DNA of 64,000 nucleotides from Candidatus Paraburkholderia kirkii. GTDB lineage: Bacteria; Pseudomonadota; Gammaproteobacteria; Burkholderiales; Burkholderiaceae. Position 1 is the stretch's first letter, and each line of letters starts with the position of its first letter. Where the stretch lies: assembly GCA_001189345.1 (NCBI GenBank), contig LFKV01000048.1:149593-213592 (forward strand), written 5' to 3'. The translations under genes were made by a program, and so were the position numbers. Shown here piece by piece: positions 21,708 through 31,800 of the stretch. The notes beneath the pieces are model-generated. The model was not told where the DNA came from and made no database searches. It saw only the letters and a program-made list of their open reading frames with translations.

Positions 21708-21799
21708 GATGTTGTGTCTTTCGTTGTTCGTTGATCAACGGCTCGCGCGCCCGGGTCATGCTCTTTGGTCGGCTGACTCTCGGCTCGCGCGCGCCGGCA

Positions 21800-22462
21800 T
21801 TACATCGGTGGCTCGGTGGGGCGGCGGGCTAGCGCGACCGGGGTCGGCGCGCTCGGCGCAGGGGCCACCACGCCCATCGAGACGATGTACTTCAGTGCGG
21901 CGTCGACGGTCATGTCCAGTTCGACGACTTCGCTTTTCGGCATCATCAGGAAGAAGCCGGACGTCGGGTTCGGCGTCGTCGGCACGTAGACGCTCACGTG
22001 ATCCTCATCCAGATGGTTCAGTACGTCGCCGCCCGGGATGCCCGTCAGAAAGCCGATGGTGTACGAGCCCTTGCGCGGATATTCGATCAGGAGCGCCTTG
22101 CGGAACGCGTTGCCGCTCGATGAAAGCAGCGTGTCCGACACCTGCTTCACGCTCGTGTAGAGCGGACCGACCACCGGAATGTGACGCAGGATCGCGTCCC
22201 ACCATCCGACGAGTTTCTGGCCGACAAAGTTCTGCGTCAGCAGGCCGACGATGAAAATAAACGCAAGCGTCAGCACCGCGCCGACGCCCGGCAGATGGAA
22301 GCCGACGATGCGCTCGGGCTGCCACGACTGCGGCAGGAGGAGCAGCGTCTGGTCCATGGTCCCGATGACGAGGCCCAGCACCCACAGGGTGATCGCGAGC
22401 GGAACCAGCACCAGCAGGCCGGTGAGGAACACGGATTTCAGCGTAGTCTTTTTCGTCGTCAT
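21800..22462 (-). CDS. DUF502 family inner-membrane protein
   Basis: 220-residue protein of unknown function with two predicted membrane spans (VFLTGLLVLVPLAITLWVLGLVIG near 10-33; GAVLTLAFIFIVGLLTQNFVG near 60-80) and a conserved soluble part (HIPVVGPLYTSVKQVSDTL, YPRKGSYTIGFLTG, VYVPTTPNPTSGFF). These are DUF502 signatures. It sits immediately upstream of aspS and downstream of the FmdB-type gene, a standard Burkholderia order. Intact. Confidence 0.88.
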   Translation of the reverse strand: MTTKKTTLKSVFLTGLLVLVPLAITLWVLGLVIGTMDQTLLLLPQSWQPERIVGFHLPGVGAVLTLAFIFIVGLLTQNFVGQKLVGWWDAILRHIPVVGPLYTSVKQVSDTLLSSSGNAFRKALLIEYPRKGSYTIGFLTGIPGGDVLNHLDEDHVSVYVPTTPNPTSGFFLMMPKSEVVELDMTVDAALKYIVSMGVVAPAPSAPTPVALARRPTEPPM

Positions 22463-22597
22463 TTACACGGGACGAAGGCTGCGCCGGCTCTCGATTGCAC
22501 GGGAGATTCGGCTTGGCGGGCGAGCCGCGCTCAGGCGAGCGCGGTCGGCGAGGTCATCTGCATGGCATTCGGCCGGACGGGCCGGCCGTCTTGCGCT

Positions 22598-22968
22598 TCA
22601 GGCCGTGCCCGACGATGCGGGAGCGCCCGCCGCGGGCTTGCCGGCATCCGACGATGACGTGCTCGCCGGGGTCGCGCTGTCGCCTGAACCCGAGCTGGCG
22701 GAAGCGTCCTCCGATTTCGGCGCCGACGCATTCGACGCGCCCGCGCTGCCGTCCGAGCCGTTTTTGGCACCGCTGTTACCGCCACGGAAATCGGTGACAT
22801 GCCAGCCCGATCCCTTCAACTGGAAAACCGGCGGCGGTCACCTGCTTCGAGAAAGCGTCCGCTCCGCAGGCGGGACATTGCGTGAGCGGCGCATCGCTCA
22901 GTTTCTGAAGCACATCTTTCGTGGCCGCAGTTTGCGCAGCGGTACGCGTGGTACGCGTAAATCGGCAT
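22598..22968 (-). pseudogene. FmdB-family zinc-ribbon regulatory protein, two frameshifts
   Basis: Starts MPIYAYHAYRCANCGHE at 22968, moves after a shift near 22915 to KDVLQKLSDAPLTQCPACGADAFSKQVTAAGF, and after another near 22820 to KGSGWHVTDFRGG and the Ser/Ala/Gly-rich tail, ending at 22598. The two CxxC pairs of the zinc ribbon are both still encoded, but in different frames. The usual start MPIYAYRC is altered by a 9-bp tandem duplication giving YAYHAYRC. Each break is explained by one base. Confidence 0.85.
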
Positions 22969-23117
22969 GGCATCCTTCCTACAATTATCTGTCGACGCTT
23001 GCAAAGCCTTGGATTATAGCCGCAAACCAATTTTGCCCCGCGATTTTCAGGTCCGCGGGCACACGTTGAACCGAGCGATATTTCAGGGCGGTGGCGGCAG
23101 ATTTCAAGCCGAGGCGC

Positions 23118-23653
23118 TCAGATGCGCCGCCAGGTCAGCCAGCGCTCCCGGCCGGCGAACACGGGAATCGAGCCGCTCACCTCACGGTTGTCGACCAGCT
23201 CGAAGTGAGGCGTCAGGAGCGCGTCCAGTTCGCCGCGCTCGATGCCGAATGGCGGTTCGGCGTCGCGCCGAAGAAAAGAAGCCCGCGAAGAAGCCCGCGA
23301 GCTGCACACCGGGCCTGAGAAGCGCCGCCATCCGGCTGGCATAGTCCTCTGCCAGCGGTCGCGGGGCAGCGCGCACAGAAAAGCACGCTCGCAAATCCAG
23401 TCGGGCGAAAAAGGCGGCTGATAGGCAAAAGGCGGCTGATAGGCAAAAGGCGGCTGATAGGCAAAAGGCGGCTGATAGGCAAAAGGCGGCTGATAGGCAA
23501 AAAAATCCGCCTCCTCCACGAGGCCCGCGTGCGCGCCCAACTGCCTGCGCGCCGCCTCCACCGCGCCCGGCGAGAAGTCGATCGCGCGCACCGGCCAGCC
23601 GCGCTCGGCCAGATCTCGAAAGACGGAACGTCGGAATGGGTCGGATCGCTCAT
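23118..23653 (-). pseudogene. Class I SAM-dependent methyltransferase (thiopurine-methyltransferase-like), heavily decayed
   Basis: The N-terminus MSDPTHSDVPSF (23653) is followed almost at once by AERGWPVRAIDFSPGAVEAARRQLG, so about 50 residues, including the SAM-binding glycine motif, are deleted. Next come EEADFFAYQPPF with a 6-residue unit repeated in tandem, then CERAFLCALPRDRW. After further frameshifts come SRMAALLRPGVQLAGFF and finally GIERGELDALLTPHFELVDN and RERWLTWRRI to the stop at 23118. At least three separate lesions. It lies 40 bp upstream of the ubiB stop on the same strand. Confidence 0.85.
23412..23501. repeat. Five tandem copies of an 18-bp unit
   Basis: AGGCGGCTGATAGGCAAA occurs five times in perfect tandem. 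On the minus strand each copy encodes FAYQPP, in frame within the decayed methyltransferase; homologues carry a single FAYQPPF at this position. Confidence 0.95.
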
Positions 23654-23692
23654 GAAGTCGGCTCTGGTGCGGGTTTCGTCGATGTCCGGAAC

Positions 23693-25267
23693 TCAGGGAT
23701 GGCCGAGCCACAACTGCGCGATCACGACGCCCGCGCTGGCCATTGCGACGAGGCCGACGGCCAGCAGCGTCATCAGCAGGCGATTGGTGCGCTTCTGCTC
23801 GGCGAGCAATTGCCGCATCATCTCCTCGTTGCCGCTCTTCGGGGCATCGTGGTGCTCGGCAAGCAAATGATGGATCAGGCGCGGCAACTGCGGAATGGTC
23901 TTGCTCCACTGTGGCGCCTCCATCTGCAGGCGCTCGTACCAGCCGCGCCAGCCGATCTGCTCGTTCATCCAGCGTTCGAGATAAGGCTTGGCGGTTTTCC
24001 AGAGATCGAGCTCCGGGTCGAGCGAGCGGCCGAGCCCTTCGACATTGAGCATCGTCTTCTGCAGCAGCACGAGCTGCGGCTGAATCTCGACGTTGAAGCG
24101 GCGCGACGTCGAGAACAGACGCATCAGCACTTGTCCGAGCGAAATGTCTTTCAGCGCGCGGTCGAAGTATGGTTCGCACACGGCGCGGATCGCGCTTTCC
24201 AGCTCCTCGACGCGCGTGCTCGGCGGCACCCAGCCCGACTCGAGGTGCAGCGTCGCGACGCGGTGATAATCGCGCTTGAAGAACGCGAGGAAGTTCTGCG
24301 CGAGATAGTTCTTGTCGAAGTCCGACAGCGCGCCGACGATGCCGAAATCCAGCGCGATATAGCGCCCGAAGGTCGCCGGGTCGAGGCTCACCTGAATGTT
24401 GCCGGGGTGCATGTCGGCGTGGAAAAAGCCGTCGCGGAACACCTGCGTGAAGAAAATCTCGACGCCTTCGCGCGCGAGCTTCGGAATGTCGACGCCGGCC
24501 GCGCGCAGCGTGTCGACCTGACTGATCGGCACGCCGACCATGCGCTCCATGACGAGCACGCTCGCCGCGGACATGTCCCAGTACATCTCGGGAACGAGAA
24601 GCAGATCGAGCCCCTGAAAGTTGCGGCGCAGCTGGCTGCCGTTGGCGGCCTCGCGCATCAGATCAAGCTCGTTGTGCAGATACTTGTCGAATTCGGCCAC
24701 GACTTCGCGCGGCTTTAGGCGCCGGCCGTCGGCCCACAGGCGCTCGGCCCACGTCGCGATGTCGCGCAGGAGCGCCAGGTCGGAATCGATCACCGGCAGC
24801 ATGCCCGGGCGCAGCACCTTCACCGCGACGGCCTTGCCGGCGTGCTCCCCGGTCTTGATCTTGGCGAAATGCACCTGCGCGATCGAGGCGCTCGCCACCG
24901 GCACGCGCTCGAAATCGTCGAACAGTTCGTCGATCGGCGCGCCGAGCGATTTCTCGATGATCGAGACCGCCACCGCGGAATCGAACGGCGGAACCCGGTC
25001 CTGGAGCTTCGCGAGTTCATCGGCGATATCGACCGGCAGAAGATCGCGCCGCGTCGAGAGCACCTGGCCGAACTTCACGAAGATCGGGCCGAGGCTCTCC
25101 AGCGCGAGCCGCAGGCGGATGCCGCGCTCGACGTCGAACCTGCGGCCGAAGGTCGTGATGCGCATGAGAAAACGCACGCGACGATCGTCGATGCCGCTCA
25201 TGACGACTTCATCGAGCCCGAAGCGGACGATCGTGAAAAAAATCTTGAGAAAACGCAGAAAACGCAT
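23693..25267 (-). CDS. ubiB: Ubiquinone biosynthesis regulatory kinase-like protein UbiB
   Basis: Membrane-anchored atypical kinase/ATPase (ABC1/COQ8 family) needed for ubiquinone synthesis. 524 residues from [20 protein letters not shown]. The UbiB hallmark KxGQ extension is present ([16 protein letters not shown]), with [17 protein letters not shown]-like [19 protein letters not shown] and ALDFGIVG catalytic segments. Two hydrophobic C-terminal helices ([22 protein letters not shown]) are the membrane anchor. The start 55 codons inside the longer open frame matches the family. Follows ubiJ by 22 bp. Confidence 0.96.
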   Translation of the reverse strand: MRFLRFLKIFFTIVRFGLDEVVMSGIDDRRVRFLMRITTFGRRFDVERGIRLRLALESLGPIFVKFGQVLSTRRDLLPVDIADELAKLQDRVPPFDSAVAVSIIEKSLGAPIDELFDDFERVPVASASIAQVHFAKIKTGEHAGKAVAVKVLRPGMLPVIDSDLALLRDIATWAERLWADGRRLKPREVVAEFDKYLHNELDLMREAANGSQLRRNFQGLDLLLVPEMYWDMSAASVLVMERMVGVPISQVDTLRAAGVDIPKLAREGVEIFFTQVFRDGFFHADMHPGNIQVSLDPATFGRYIALDFGIVGALSDFDKNYLAQNFLAFFKRDYHRVATLHLESGWVPPSTRVEELESAIRAVCEPYFDRALKDISLGQVLMRLFSTSRRFNVEIQPQLVLLQKTMLNVEGLGRSLDPELDLWKTAKPYLERWMNEQIGWRGWYERLQMEAPQWSKTIPQLPRLIHHLLAEHHDAPKSGNEEMMRQLLAEQKRTNRLLMTLLAVGLVAMASAGVVIAQLWLGHP

Positions 25268-25289
25268 GGTTCGGATTCGCTTCAGCCCG

Positions 25290-25991
25290 TTATTCGTGCG
25301 AGCCGCGCACGGACTCGCCGCCGGTTCGCGCTGAGGCGCCGCGAGCCGGCTGTCGTTGTTCGGTTTGTTCGATTCTTTCGATACGCTTTTCGACGCGCGC
25401 AAGCGCATCGCGTACCTTCGAGAGCTCCGCATTGAACGCGTCGAGCGCGCTCTTGCGCACGAGTTGCGGCCGTTCGTCGAGGAAGTATTCGGTGAAGGTG
25501 TCCAGCAGATTCCGTCCGGTGCGCTGCGCCTGCTCGTGCACCGCGCGCGCGACGATGCCTAGCCGATGCGCGGGCGCGTCGCCGATCACGCGCGCGAGAT
25601 CTTCTTCCAGGTCCCAGCGCAGATGCTCCGCGAGCTTGGCGAGCGTCGTGGCGAATTCGGCGTCGCCTTCGATCCTGACGTGCTTCATCACCGCGGCCTG
25701 ACCGCCTTGCAGAAACGCGGGCAGCGCATCGAGCGGCACGGCGATGGTCACGTCGAACTGACCGGCCTCCGCCTCGGTCGTGGCCGCGAAAAGGCCGTCG
25801 GGTTGTACCACGAGCGCGATCGAAATCGGCGTGCACGATAGTTTCACGCGCTTGCCCGCGTACAGCTTCACGCGCTCGCGAGCCCACGGCTCGCGCACGA
25901 GCAGATGATTGACGGCGGCCGCGAACGCGCCGGACGCGGTCTTGAAGGCGGGATTTGCTGCGGGACGGGCGAATTCGTCTGCGTTCATCAT
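25290..25991 (-). CDS. ubiJ: Ubiquinone biosynthesis accessory factor UbiJ
   Basis: 233-residue SCP2-domain lipid-binding scaffold of the Ubi complex. [25 protein letters not shown] opens the SCP2 domain; the middle part holds [33 protein letters not shown]. The C-terminal third is coiled-coil-like ([31 protein letters not shown]). It begins with two consecutive ATG codons (25991, 25988); either may serve. Upstream of ubiB in the usual order. A strong hairpin with a T-run ends only about 13 bp before the start. Confidence 0.92.
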   Translation of the reverse strand: MMNADEFARPAANPAFKTASGAFAAAVNHLLVREPWARERVKLYAGKRVKLSCTPISIALVVQPDGLFAATTEAEAGQFDVTIAVPLDALPAFLQGGQAAVMKHVRIEGDAEFATTLAKLAEHLRWDLEEDLARVIGDAPAHRLGIVARAVHEQAQRTGRNLLDTFTEYFLDERPQLVRKSALDAFNAELSKVRDALARVEKRIERIEQTEQRQPARGASARTGGESVRGSHE

Positions 25992-26002
25992 CGGCTGTGA
26001 GA

Positions 26003-26038
26003 TGAAAAAACCCGCGCGAGACGCTTCTCGCGCGGGTT
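26003..26038 (-). terminator. Intrinsic terminator between the Tim44-like gene and ubiJ
   Basis: CCCGCGCGAG (26011-26020) and CTCGCGCGGG (26027-26036) form a perfect 10-bp GC-rich stem with a 6-nt loop. On the minus strand it is followed by six T (26005-26010). It terminates transcription arriving from the Tim44-like gene. Confidence 0.9.
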
Positions 26039-26137
26039 CATATTCTACCGCCGCAACCGGCCACACTGACGGTTGCCGACTCCAGGCCATTCGGCCGAGC
26101 CTCGACGCCGGGATTTGCGCCCGGCGCGCGATCACGC

Positions 26138-27142
26138 TCAACTGACTTGCTGAATCCCCGCCAGCAGCCAGCCTTCGTTGCCGACTTTCTGCTTCGACAG
26201 GTTCCAGATCTCGACGAACGGCTCCGCCGCCGCCCCTTCCGACTCGCGGATCAGGCCGTGGAAGCGCACGCTCGCCAGATACTCGGTCGGACGGTCCTCG
26301 ACGCCGAGCAGATCGGCGTTGAGCTGCACCACGTCCGTGCGGTTCGGCGCGCTGCCGCGTGCGTCGATGTCGAGCTTGAATTCGGCGAACATCTCGGGGG
26401 TCGTGAATTCGCGGATGTCGTTGACGTTGCCGCGATCCCACGCGTCCTGCAGGCGCACGAAGTAGACCTTCGCGTTACGCACGAATGCTTCGGTTTCGAA
26501 GCCCGCCGGCACGTTCGGATTCGCCTCCTGCTGCAGCGCGGGCGACTCGATGTAGTTCGCGCCGAAGCCGCTCGGCTGCTGCGGCACTCGCGGCGGATCC
26601 TGATTCAGGCTCGTGCGCGCGCTCGCGCCGTACGGCGAGCCCGAGGCCGAGCCAGCGTAGGCGGGCGTGCCGCCGCCCTGACGCCTGCGCATGATGAAGC
26701 GGAACAGCATGACAGCCGCCAGCACGATCAACGCGATCATGATCATGTTGGCCATGGCGTCGGCGAACGCCTCGCCCAGCCCGAAGTGCGACAGCAGCGC
26801 GGCGATGCCCAGACCGGCCGCGAGACCGGCGATCGGGCCGAGCCAGCGGTTGCGCGCGGGTTGCGCCGCGGGCGCGGCAGGCGTTGCGGGCGCGGGCTGC
26901 GCGCGCTGCGCCTGGCCGGCCTGGCCTTGCTGCATCGACTGCGACGGCGGCGTCGCCTGATGCTGCTGCGTCGCCGTGGCCGACTGGCGGCCCATGCTGC
27001 GGCCGCCGCCCATGCGCCTGGCTTCCGCCGTTTCCGAGAAGATCGCGCCAGCCGCAATAACGCCAGCCAGCGCCAAGATTCCGGCCTTCCTGAAGACGCT
27101 GTTCAGGAAATCCCGGGATTGGGGTGTGCACGAATCGGACAT
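26138..27142 (-). CDS. Tim44-like domain membrane protein
   Basis: 334-residue protein: hydrophobic N-terminal segment (AGILALAGVIAAGAIFSETAEA), a low-complexity Gln/Ala/Pro-rich linker (about 45-95), two adjacent hydrophobic helices (LGPIAGLAAGLGIAALLSHFG; MIMIALIVLAAVMLFRFIMRR), then a soluble C-terminal Tim44-like domain (FVRNAKVYFVRLQDAWDRGNVNDIREFTTPEMF, ending AEPFVEIWNLSKQKVGNEGWLLAGIQ). Role in bacteria is unknown; conserved next to ubiE/ubiJ in Burkholderiales. Starts 25 bp after ubiE. Intact. Confidence 0.88.
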   Translation of the reverse strand: MSDSCTPQSRDFLNSVFRKAGILALAGVIAAGAIFSETAEARRMGGGRSMGRQSATATQQHQATPPSQSMQQGQAGQAQRAQPAPATPAAPAAQPARNRWLGPIAGLAAGLGIAALLSHFGLGEAFADAMANMIMIALIVLAAVMLFRFIMRRRQGGGTPAYAGSASGSPYGASARTSLNQDPPRVPQQPSGFGANYIESPALQQEANPNVPAGFETEAFVRNAKVYFVRLQDAWDRGNVNDIREFTTPEMFAEFKLDIDARGSAPNRTDVVQLNADLLGVEDRPTEYLASVRFHGLIRESEGAAAEPFVEIWNLSKQKVGNEGWLLAGIQQVS

Positions 27143-27167
27143 TTCGAATCCTTTGAAGAGTGGAACA

Positions 27168-27899
27168 CTAGAATTTGGTCCCGACGTGTAACGCTACCAC
27201 GCCACATGACAAACTGTAATATTTGACTCGATCCAGGCCCGCTTGTTCCATCATCGTTTTTAAAGTTTCCTGGTCCGGGTGCATGCGGATGGACTCGGCC
27301 AAGTACCGGTAGCTGTCCGCATCTTTCGCCACTTTTTCGCCAAGCCACGGCAAAATCTTGAAACTGTAGATATCGTACGGCTTTTTCAGCGGCTCCCACA
27401 CTTTCGAGAACTCCAGCACAAGCAACTTGCCGCTCGGCTTGAGCACGCGCGTCATCTCCGCAAGCGCGCGCTCCTTGTGCGTCATGTTACGAAGACCGAA
27501 TGCAACCGTAATCACATTGAAATAATTGTCCGGGAACGGAACCTTCTCTGCGTCGCACAGCAGCGCGGGCGTCAGCACACCCTTGTCGATCAGCCGGTCG
27601 CGGCCGACGCGCAGCATCGATTCGTTGATATCCGTGTGCCAGACTTCGCCGGTCTCGCCCGCCTGTCTGGCGAAGGCCATCGCCAGATCGCCTGTGCCGC
27701 CCGCGATGTCCAGCACCTTGTAGCCCGGCCGCACCTTCGCCTGCCCGATCGTGAAATGTTTCCAGATCCGATGCAGTCCGCCGGACATCAGGTCGTTCAT
27801 CAAGTCGTAGTTGCTCGCGACGGAATGAAACACGCCCGCCACTTTCTTCGCCTTGTCCTGCTCGTTGACCGTTTCGTATCCGAAGTGGGTCTTGCTCAT
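27168..27899 (-). CDS. ubiE: Ubiquinone/menaquinone C-methyltransferase UbiE
   Basis: SAM-dependent methyltransferase of ubiquinone synthesis. 243 residues starting [23 protein letters not shown] motif [12 protein letters not shown]; family signatures [19 protein letters not shown] and [16 protein letters not shown]. Ends [11 protein letters not shown] as typical. Intact, in a minus-strand run downstream of the HIT and DUF971 genes. Confidence 0.96.
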   Translation of the reverse strand: MSKTHFGYETVNEQDKAKKVAGVFHSVASNYDLMNDLMSGGLHRIWKHFTIGQAKVRPGYKVLDIAGGTGDLAMAFARQAGETGEVWHTDINESMLRVGRDRLIDKGVLTPALLCDAEKVPFPDNYFNVITVAFGLRNMTHKERALAEMTRVLKPSGKLLVLEFSKVWEPLKKPYDIYSFKILPWLGEKVAKDADSYRYLAESIRMHPDQETLKTMMEQAGLDRVKYYSLSCGVVALHVGTKF

Positions 27900-27991
27900 C
27901 GCGCTCTTTCCTCGCCTGTTGTTCGTTCTATGCTGCGCAATCGCCGCGCCGGCTGTGCGGCGTTATGCCGCATCGGTATTGTTCGGTGGTC

Positions 27992-28402
27992 TCAGTGGCA
28001 ATGCCCGCCACCGGCGGGACCGGCGGCCATCGGCGTATCACGGTCCACGCCCGCGGCCTCCAGTTTCGCCAGATAGTCCCGCCACAGTTCGTCCTGGCGT
28101 GTCGCCAGGTCGTAGAGGATGTCCCAGGAATAGATGCCGGTATTGTGGCCGTCCGAAAAATTGAGCTGCAGCGCGTAATGCCCGACCGGATCGATGCCGA
28201 TGATCGTCACGTCACGCTTGCCGGTCTGCAGCGTTTCCTGCCCCAGCCCGTGGCCCTGCACTTCCACCGACGGCGAATACACGCGCAGCAGCTCGAACGG
28301 CACGCGATGCGACTCGCCGCCGTATTGCAGCTCCAGCACGCGGGATTTCGAATGCACGACGACGCCGGTGGGAATCGGCGTCGTTGAAGTGAGTCCGCTC
28401 AT
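27992..28402 (-). CDS. DUF971 domain protein
   Basis: 136-residue protein with the DUF971 (gamma-butyrobetaine-hydroxylase-like N-terminal) pattern: LQYGGESHRVPFELLRVYSPSVEVQGHG, VTIIGIDPVGHYALQLNFSDGHNTGIYSWDILYDL. The family is linked to Fe-S/Apd1-type biology but its role here is unproven. The tail AAGPAGGGHCH is His/Cys containing. Lies 10 bp from the HIT gene and upstream of ubiE, the usual Burkholderia order. Intact. Confidence 0.88.
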   Translation of the reverse strand: MSGLTSTTPIPTGVVVHSKSRVLELQYGGESHRVPFELLRVYSPSVEVQGHGLGQETLQTGKRDVTIIGIDPVGHYALQLNFSDGHNTGIYSWDILYDLATRQDELWRDYLAKLEAAGVDRDTPMAAGPAGGGHCH

Positions 28403-28411
28403 GGTCTTGTC

Positions 28412-28813
28412 TTATTGATGGCCAAACGCCTGGTTCAGCTCGTTGCGCACCTGCTCGCGCAGAAGCGTCGCCTGCGCGCGGCGCCTCGAAAGCTGCGTCT
28501 CGGAGACCGTGCGCTGGCGCGGGGCCCAGATCGGCAGAGGAAAGCGGGAGTCGTTGGAAAAGCGCGGAATGACGTGCCAGTGGACGTGCGGCACCTGATT
28601 GCCGAGGCTCGCCAGATTGATCTTCTCCGGCACCAGCACGCGGCGCATCGCGCGGTCGCCGTCCGCCAGATCGGACATTTCGGCGGCGTACGCGCCCCAG
28701 ATCACACGGCACAGGCCCGGCCAGTCGGGCTCGGCGGCGAGGACGACGCGCAATGCGTCGTCCGACCACAGCACTTCACCGCCGTCTTCACGGCAAAACA
28801 CACAGTCCATCAC
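28412..28813 (-). CDS. HIT-family hydrolase
   Basis: 133-residue histidine-triad protein. CVFCREDGG (zinc-type CxxC) opens the fold and PHVHWHVIPRF is the catalytic His triad. The stretch LADGDRAMRRVLVPEKINLASLGN is shorter than in homologues, where an extra helix of about 10-15 residues normally lies before the MAPxKxNLASLGN-type segment. This suggests a small in-frame deletion. The nucleotide substrate is unknown. Starts 33 bp after the FAD/Fe-S oxidoreductase. Confidence 0.85.
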   Translation of the reverse strand: MMDCVFCREDGGEVLWSDDALRVVLAAEPDWPGLCRVIWGAYAAEMSDLADGDRAMRRVLVPEKINLASLGNQVPHVHWHVIPRFSNDSRFPLPIWAPRQRTVSETQLSRRRAQATLLREQVRNELNQAFGHQ

Positions 28814-28846
28814 GTACCTCTAGCGAATCAAGCCCCGATTTCGCTA

Positions 28847-31800
28847 TTACACCAGCACGCGCTCGATACCGCCATTGTTCGCGCGTTCGACATACTGCTC
28901 CATCCAGTTCTCGCCGAGCACCTTGCGCGCGATTTCCACCACGATATAGTCCGCCTCGATGTTGGCGTCCTCGTTGTAGCGCGAGAGACCCTGCAGGCAG
29001 GACGGGCAGCTCGTCAGGATCTTGACGTCCGCGCCGTCCGGCTGCGGGCCGTCGCCGGCCTTGAGCACGGAGCCGGGCTGCGCGCCCGCGGCGCCCGCCG
29101 ACGCGTTCGCGAGGTTGATCGCGTTCGCGCCTTCGGCGACGAGCGGAATGCCGCGCAGCTTGGCCGCGCCCTTGCGGATCTCCTCTTCCTTGCGGAAGCG
29201 CACCTGCGTCGAGATGTCCGGGCGCGTCACGGCGAGCGTGCCCGATTCGCCACAGCAGCGGTCGTTCTTCTCGATCCTGTAGCCGTCGTTCTGCGAGCCC
29301 ATCAGGTCGTTGACGAGCCTGACCGGGTCCATCGTCTTGATCGGCGAGTGGCACGGGTCGTGGTACATGTAGCGCGTGCCCTTCACGCCGTCGAGCTTGA
29401 TGTTCTTCTCGAGCAGGAACTCGTGAATGTCGATGATCCGGCAGCCCGGGAAGACCTTCTCGAATTCATAGCCCGCGAGCTGGTCGTAGCAGGTGCCGCA
29501 CGACACGACCACGGTCTTGATATCGAGATAGTTCAGCGTATTGGCCACGCGGTGGAACAGCACGCGATTGTCGGTGACGATCTGCTCGGCCTTGTCGTAC
29601 TGGCCCGAGCCGCGCTGCGGGTAGCCGCAGCACAGATAGCCCGGCGGCAGCACGGTCTGCACGCCCGCTTCCCACAACATGGCCTGCGTCGCGAGGCCGA
29701 CCTGCGAGAACAGGCGCTCCGAGCCGCAGCCCGGGAAATAGAACACGGCTTCCGAATCGACGGTAGTCGTATTCGGATTGCGGATGATCGGGACGATCTT
29801 GTTGTCCTCGATGTCCAGCAGCGCGCGCGCCGTCTTCTTCGGCAGATTGCCCGGCATCTTCTTGTTAACGAAGTGGATCACCTGCGTGACCACCGGTGGT
29901 TTGCCGACCGTCGCGGGCGGTTTGGCCGTCTGCTTTTTGGCAAATTTTTTCAGCACGTCGTTGCCGAAGCGCTGCGCCTTGTAGCCGAAGTCCATCATCG
30001 CGGTGCGCGCGAGGTTGATCGTCTGCGGATTCGTCGCGTTCAGGAAGAACATGCCCGCCGCGTTGCCCGCGTTGAACTTCTTCTTGCCCATCTTGCGCAG
30101 CAGGTTGCGCATGTTCATCGTGACATCGCCGAAATCGATCTTCACGGGGCACGGCGTCACGCATTTGTGACAGACGGTGCAGTGATCCGCCACGTCGTTG
30201 AACTCGTCCCAGTGCTTGATCGACACGCCGCGGCGCGTCTGCTCTTCGTACAGGAAGGCTTCGACAAGCAGCGAGGTCGCGAGAATCTTGTTGCGCGGGC
30301 TGTAGAGCAGGTTCGCGCGCGGCACGTGCGTCGCGCAGACCGGCTTGCACTTGCCGCAGCGCAGGCAGTCCTTGATGGAATCGGAGGTCGCGCCGATATC
30401 CGACTGCTGCATGATGATCGACTCGTAGCCCATCAGCCCGAACGACGGCGTGTACGCGTTGCGCAGGTCCGCGCCGTCGAACAGCTTGCCCTTGTTGAAG
30501 CGCCCGTGCGGATCGACGCGCTGCTTGTACGCGCGGAAATCGCCGATTTCCTCTTCGGTCAGGAACTCCAGCTTCGTGATACCGATGCCGTGCTCGCCCG
30601 AGATCACGCCGTCGAGCGAACGCGCGAGCTTCATGATGCGCGCCACCGCGTGATGCGCGTCCTGCAGCATCTCGTAATTGTCGGAGTTGACCGGAATGTT
30701 CGTGTGCACGTTGCCGTCGCCGGCGTGCATGTGCAGCGCGACGAACACGCGGCCGCGCAGCACTTGCTTGTGGATGGCCTGCGCTTCGTCGAGGATCGGC
30801 TTGAATTCGCCGCCGTTGAAGATCTGGCGCAGCTCCGCGCGGATCTCCTGCTTCCACGAGACGCGCACCGTGCGGTCCTGCGCGACGTGGAACACCGTGG
30901 CGTCCGGCTGCACGTCCACGCGATCCGCGAACTTCTCCGCGAGCACCTCGTAGCCGAGATTGACGAGATAGTGCTGCGCCTCACGCAAGGGCATGTCGAG
31001 CTTGTCGCCGACGAAGGTCCAGCGCTTGCGCACGCGCTTCAACAGATCGAGCGCCTGCTGCACGCGGTCTTCGAGCAGCTCGGCGCTGGGGATTTCGTTC
31101 GCGTCGTCGGTCTTGCCGAGCGGCAGCTTGCCGGTGCGGAAGAACGCTTCGAGCGCGTCGATCAACTGCAGCTTGTTCTTGATCGACAACTCGATGTTGA
31201 TGTGCTCGATGCCGTCCGTGTACTCGCCCATGCGGTTGAGCGGAATCACGACGTCTTCGTTGATCTTGAATGCGTTGGTGTGCTTCGCGATCGCGGCCGT
31301 GCGCGAGCGGTCGAGCCAGAAGCGCTTGCGCGCCTCGGTGTTCACCGCGACGAAGCCCTCGCCGCTCTTGCCGTTCGCCATGCGCACGACTTCCGACGTG
31401 GCGGCGGCGACGGCATCGGCGTCATTGCCGACGATGTCGCCGATCAGCACCATCTTCGGAAACGCGTTGCGCTTGCTCTTGGTCGCGTAGCAGACCGCGC
31501 GCAGATAGCGCTCGTCGAGGTGCTCCAGGCCGGCGAGGATCGCGCCGCCCTGCTTCGACGTCTCGAACAGATAGTCCTTGATCTCGACGATGCTCGGAAT
31601 CGCGTCGCGCGCCTGGCCGAAGAATTCGAGGCAGACGGTGCGCGTATGCGCTGGCATCTTGTGCAGGATCCAGCGCGCCGACGTAATCAGACCGTCGCAG
31701 CCTTCCTTCTGCACGCCGGGCAGGCCGGCCAGGAACTTGTCGGTGACGTCCTTGCCGAGCCCTTCCTTGCGGAACGTCCGGCCGGCGATATCGAGGTTTT

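Noticed and set aside
19917..21734. A 605-codon open frame antisense to aspS
   Set aside because: Same codon-bias artefact; composition is unlike a real protein and aspS is certain.
23412..23501. CRISPR-like array
   Set aside because: The 18-bp units are strictly tandem without spacers and encode FAYQPP in frame; it is a minisatellite.
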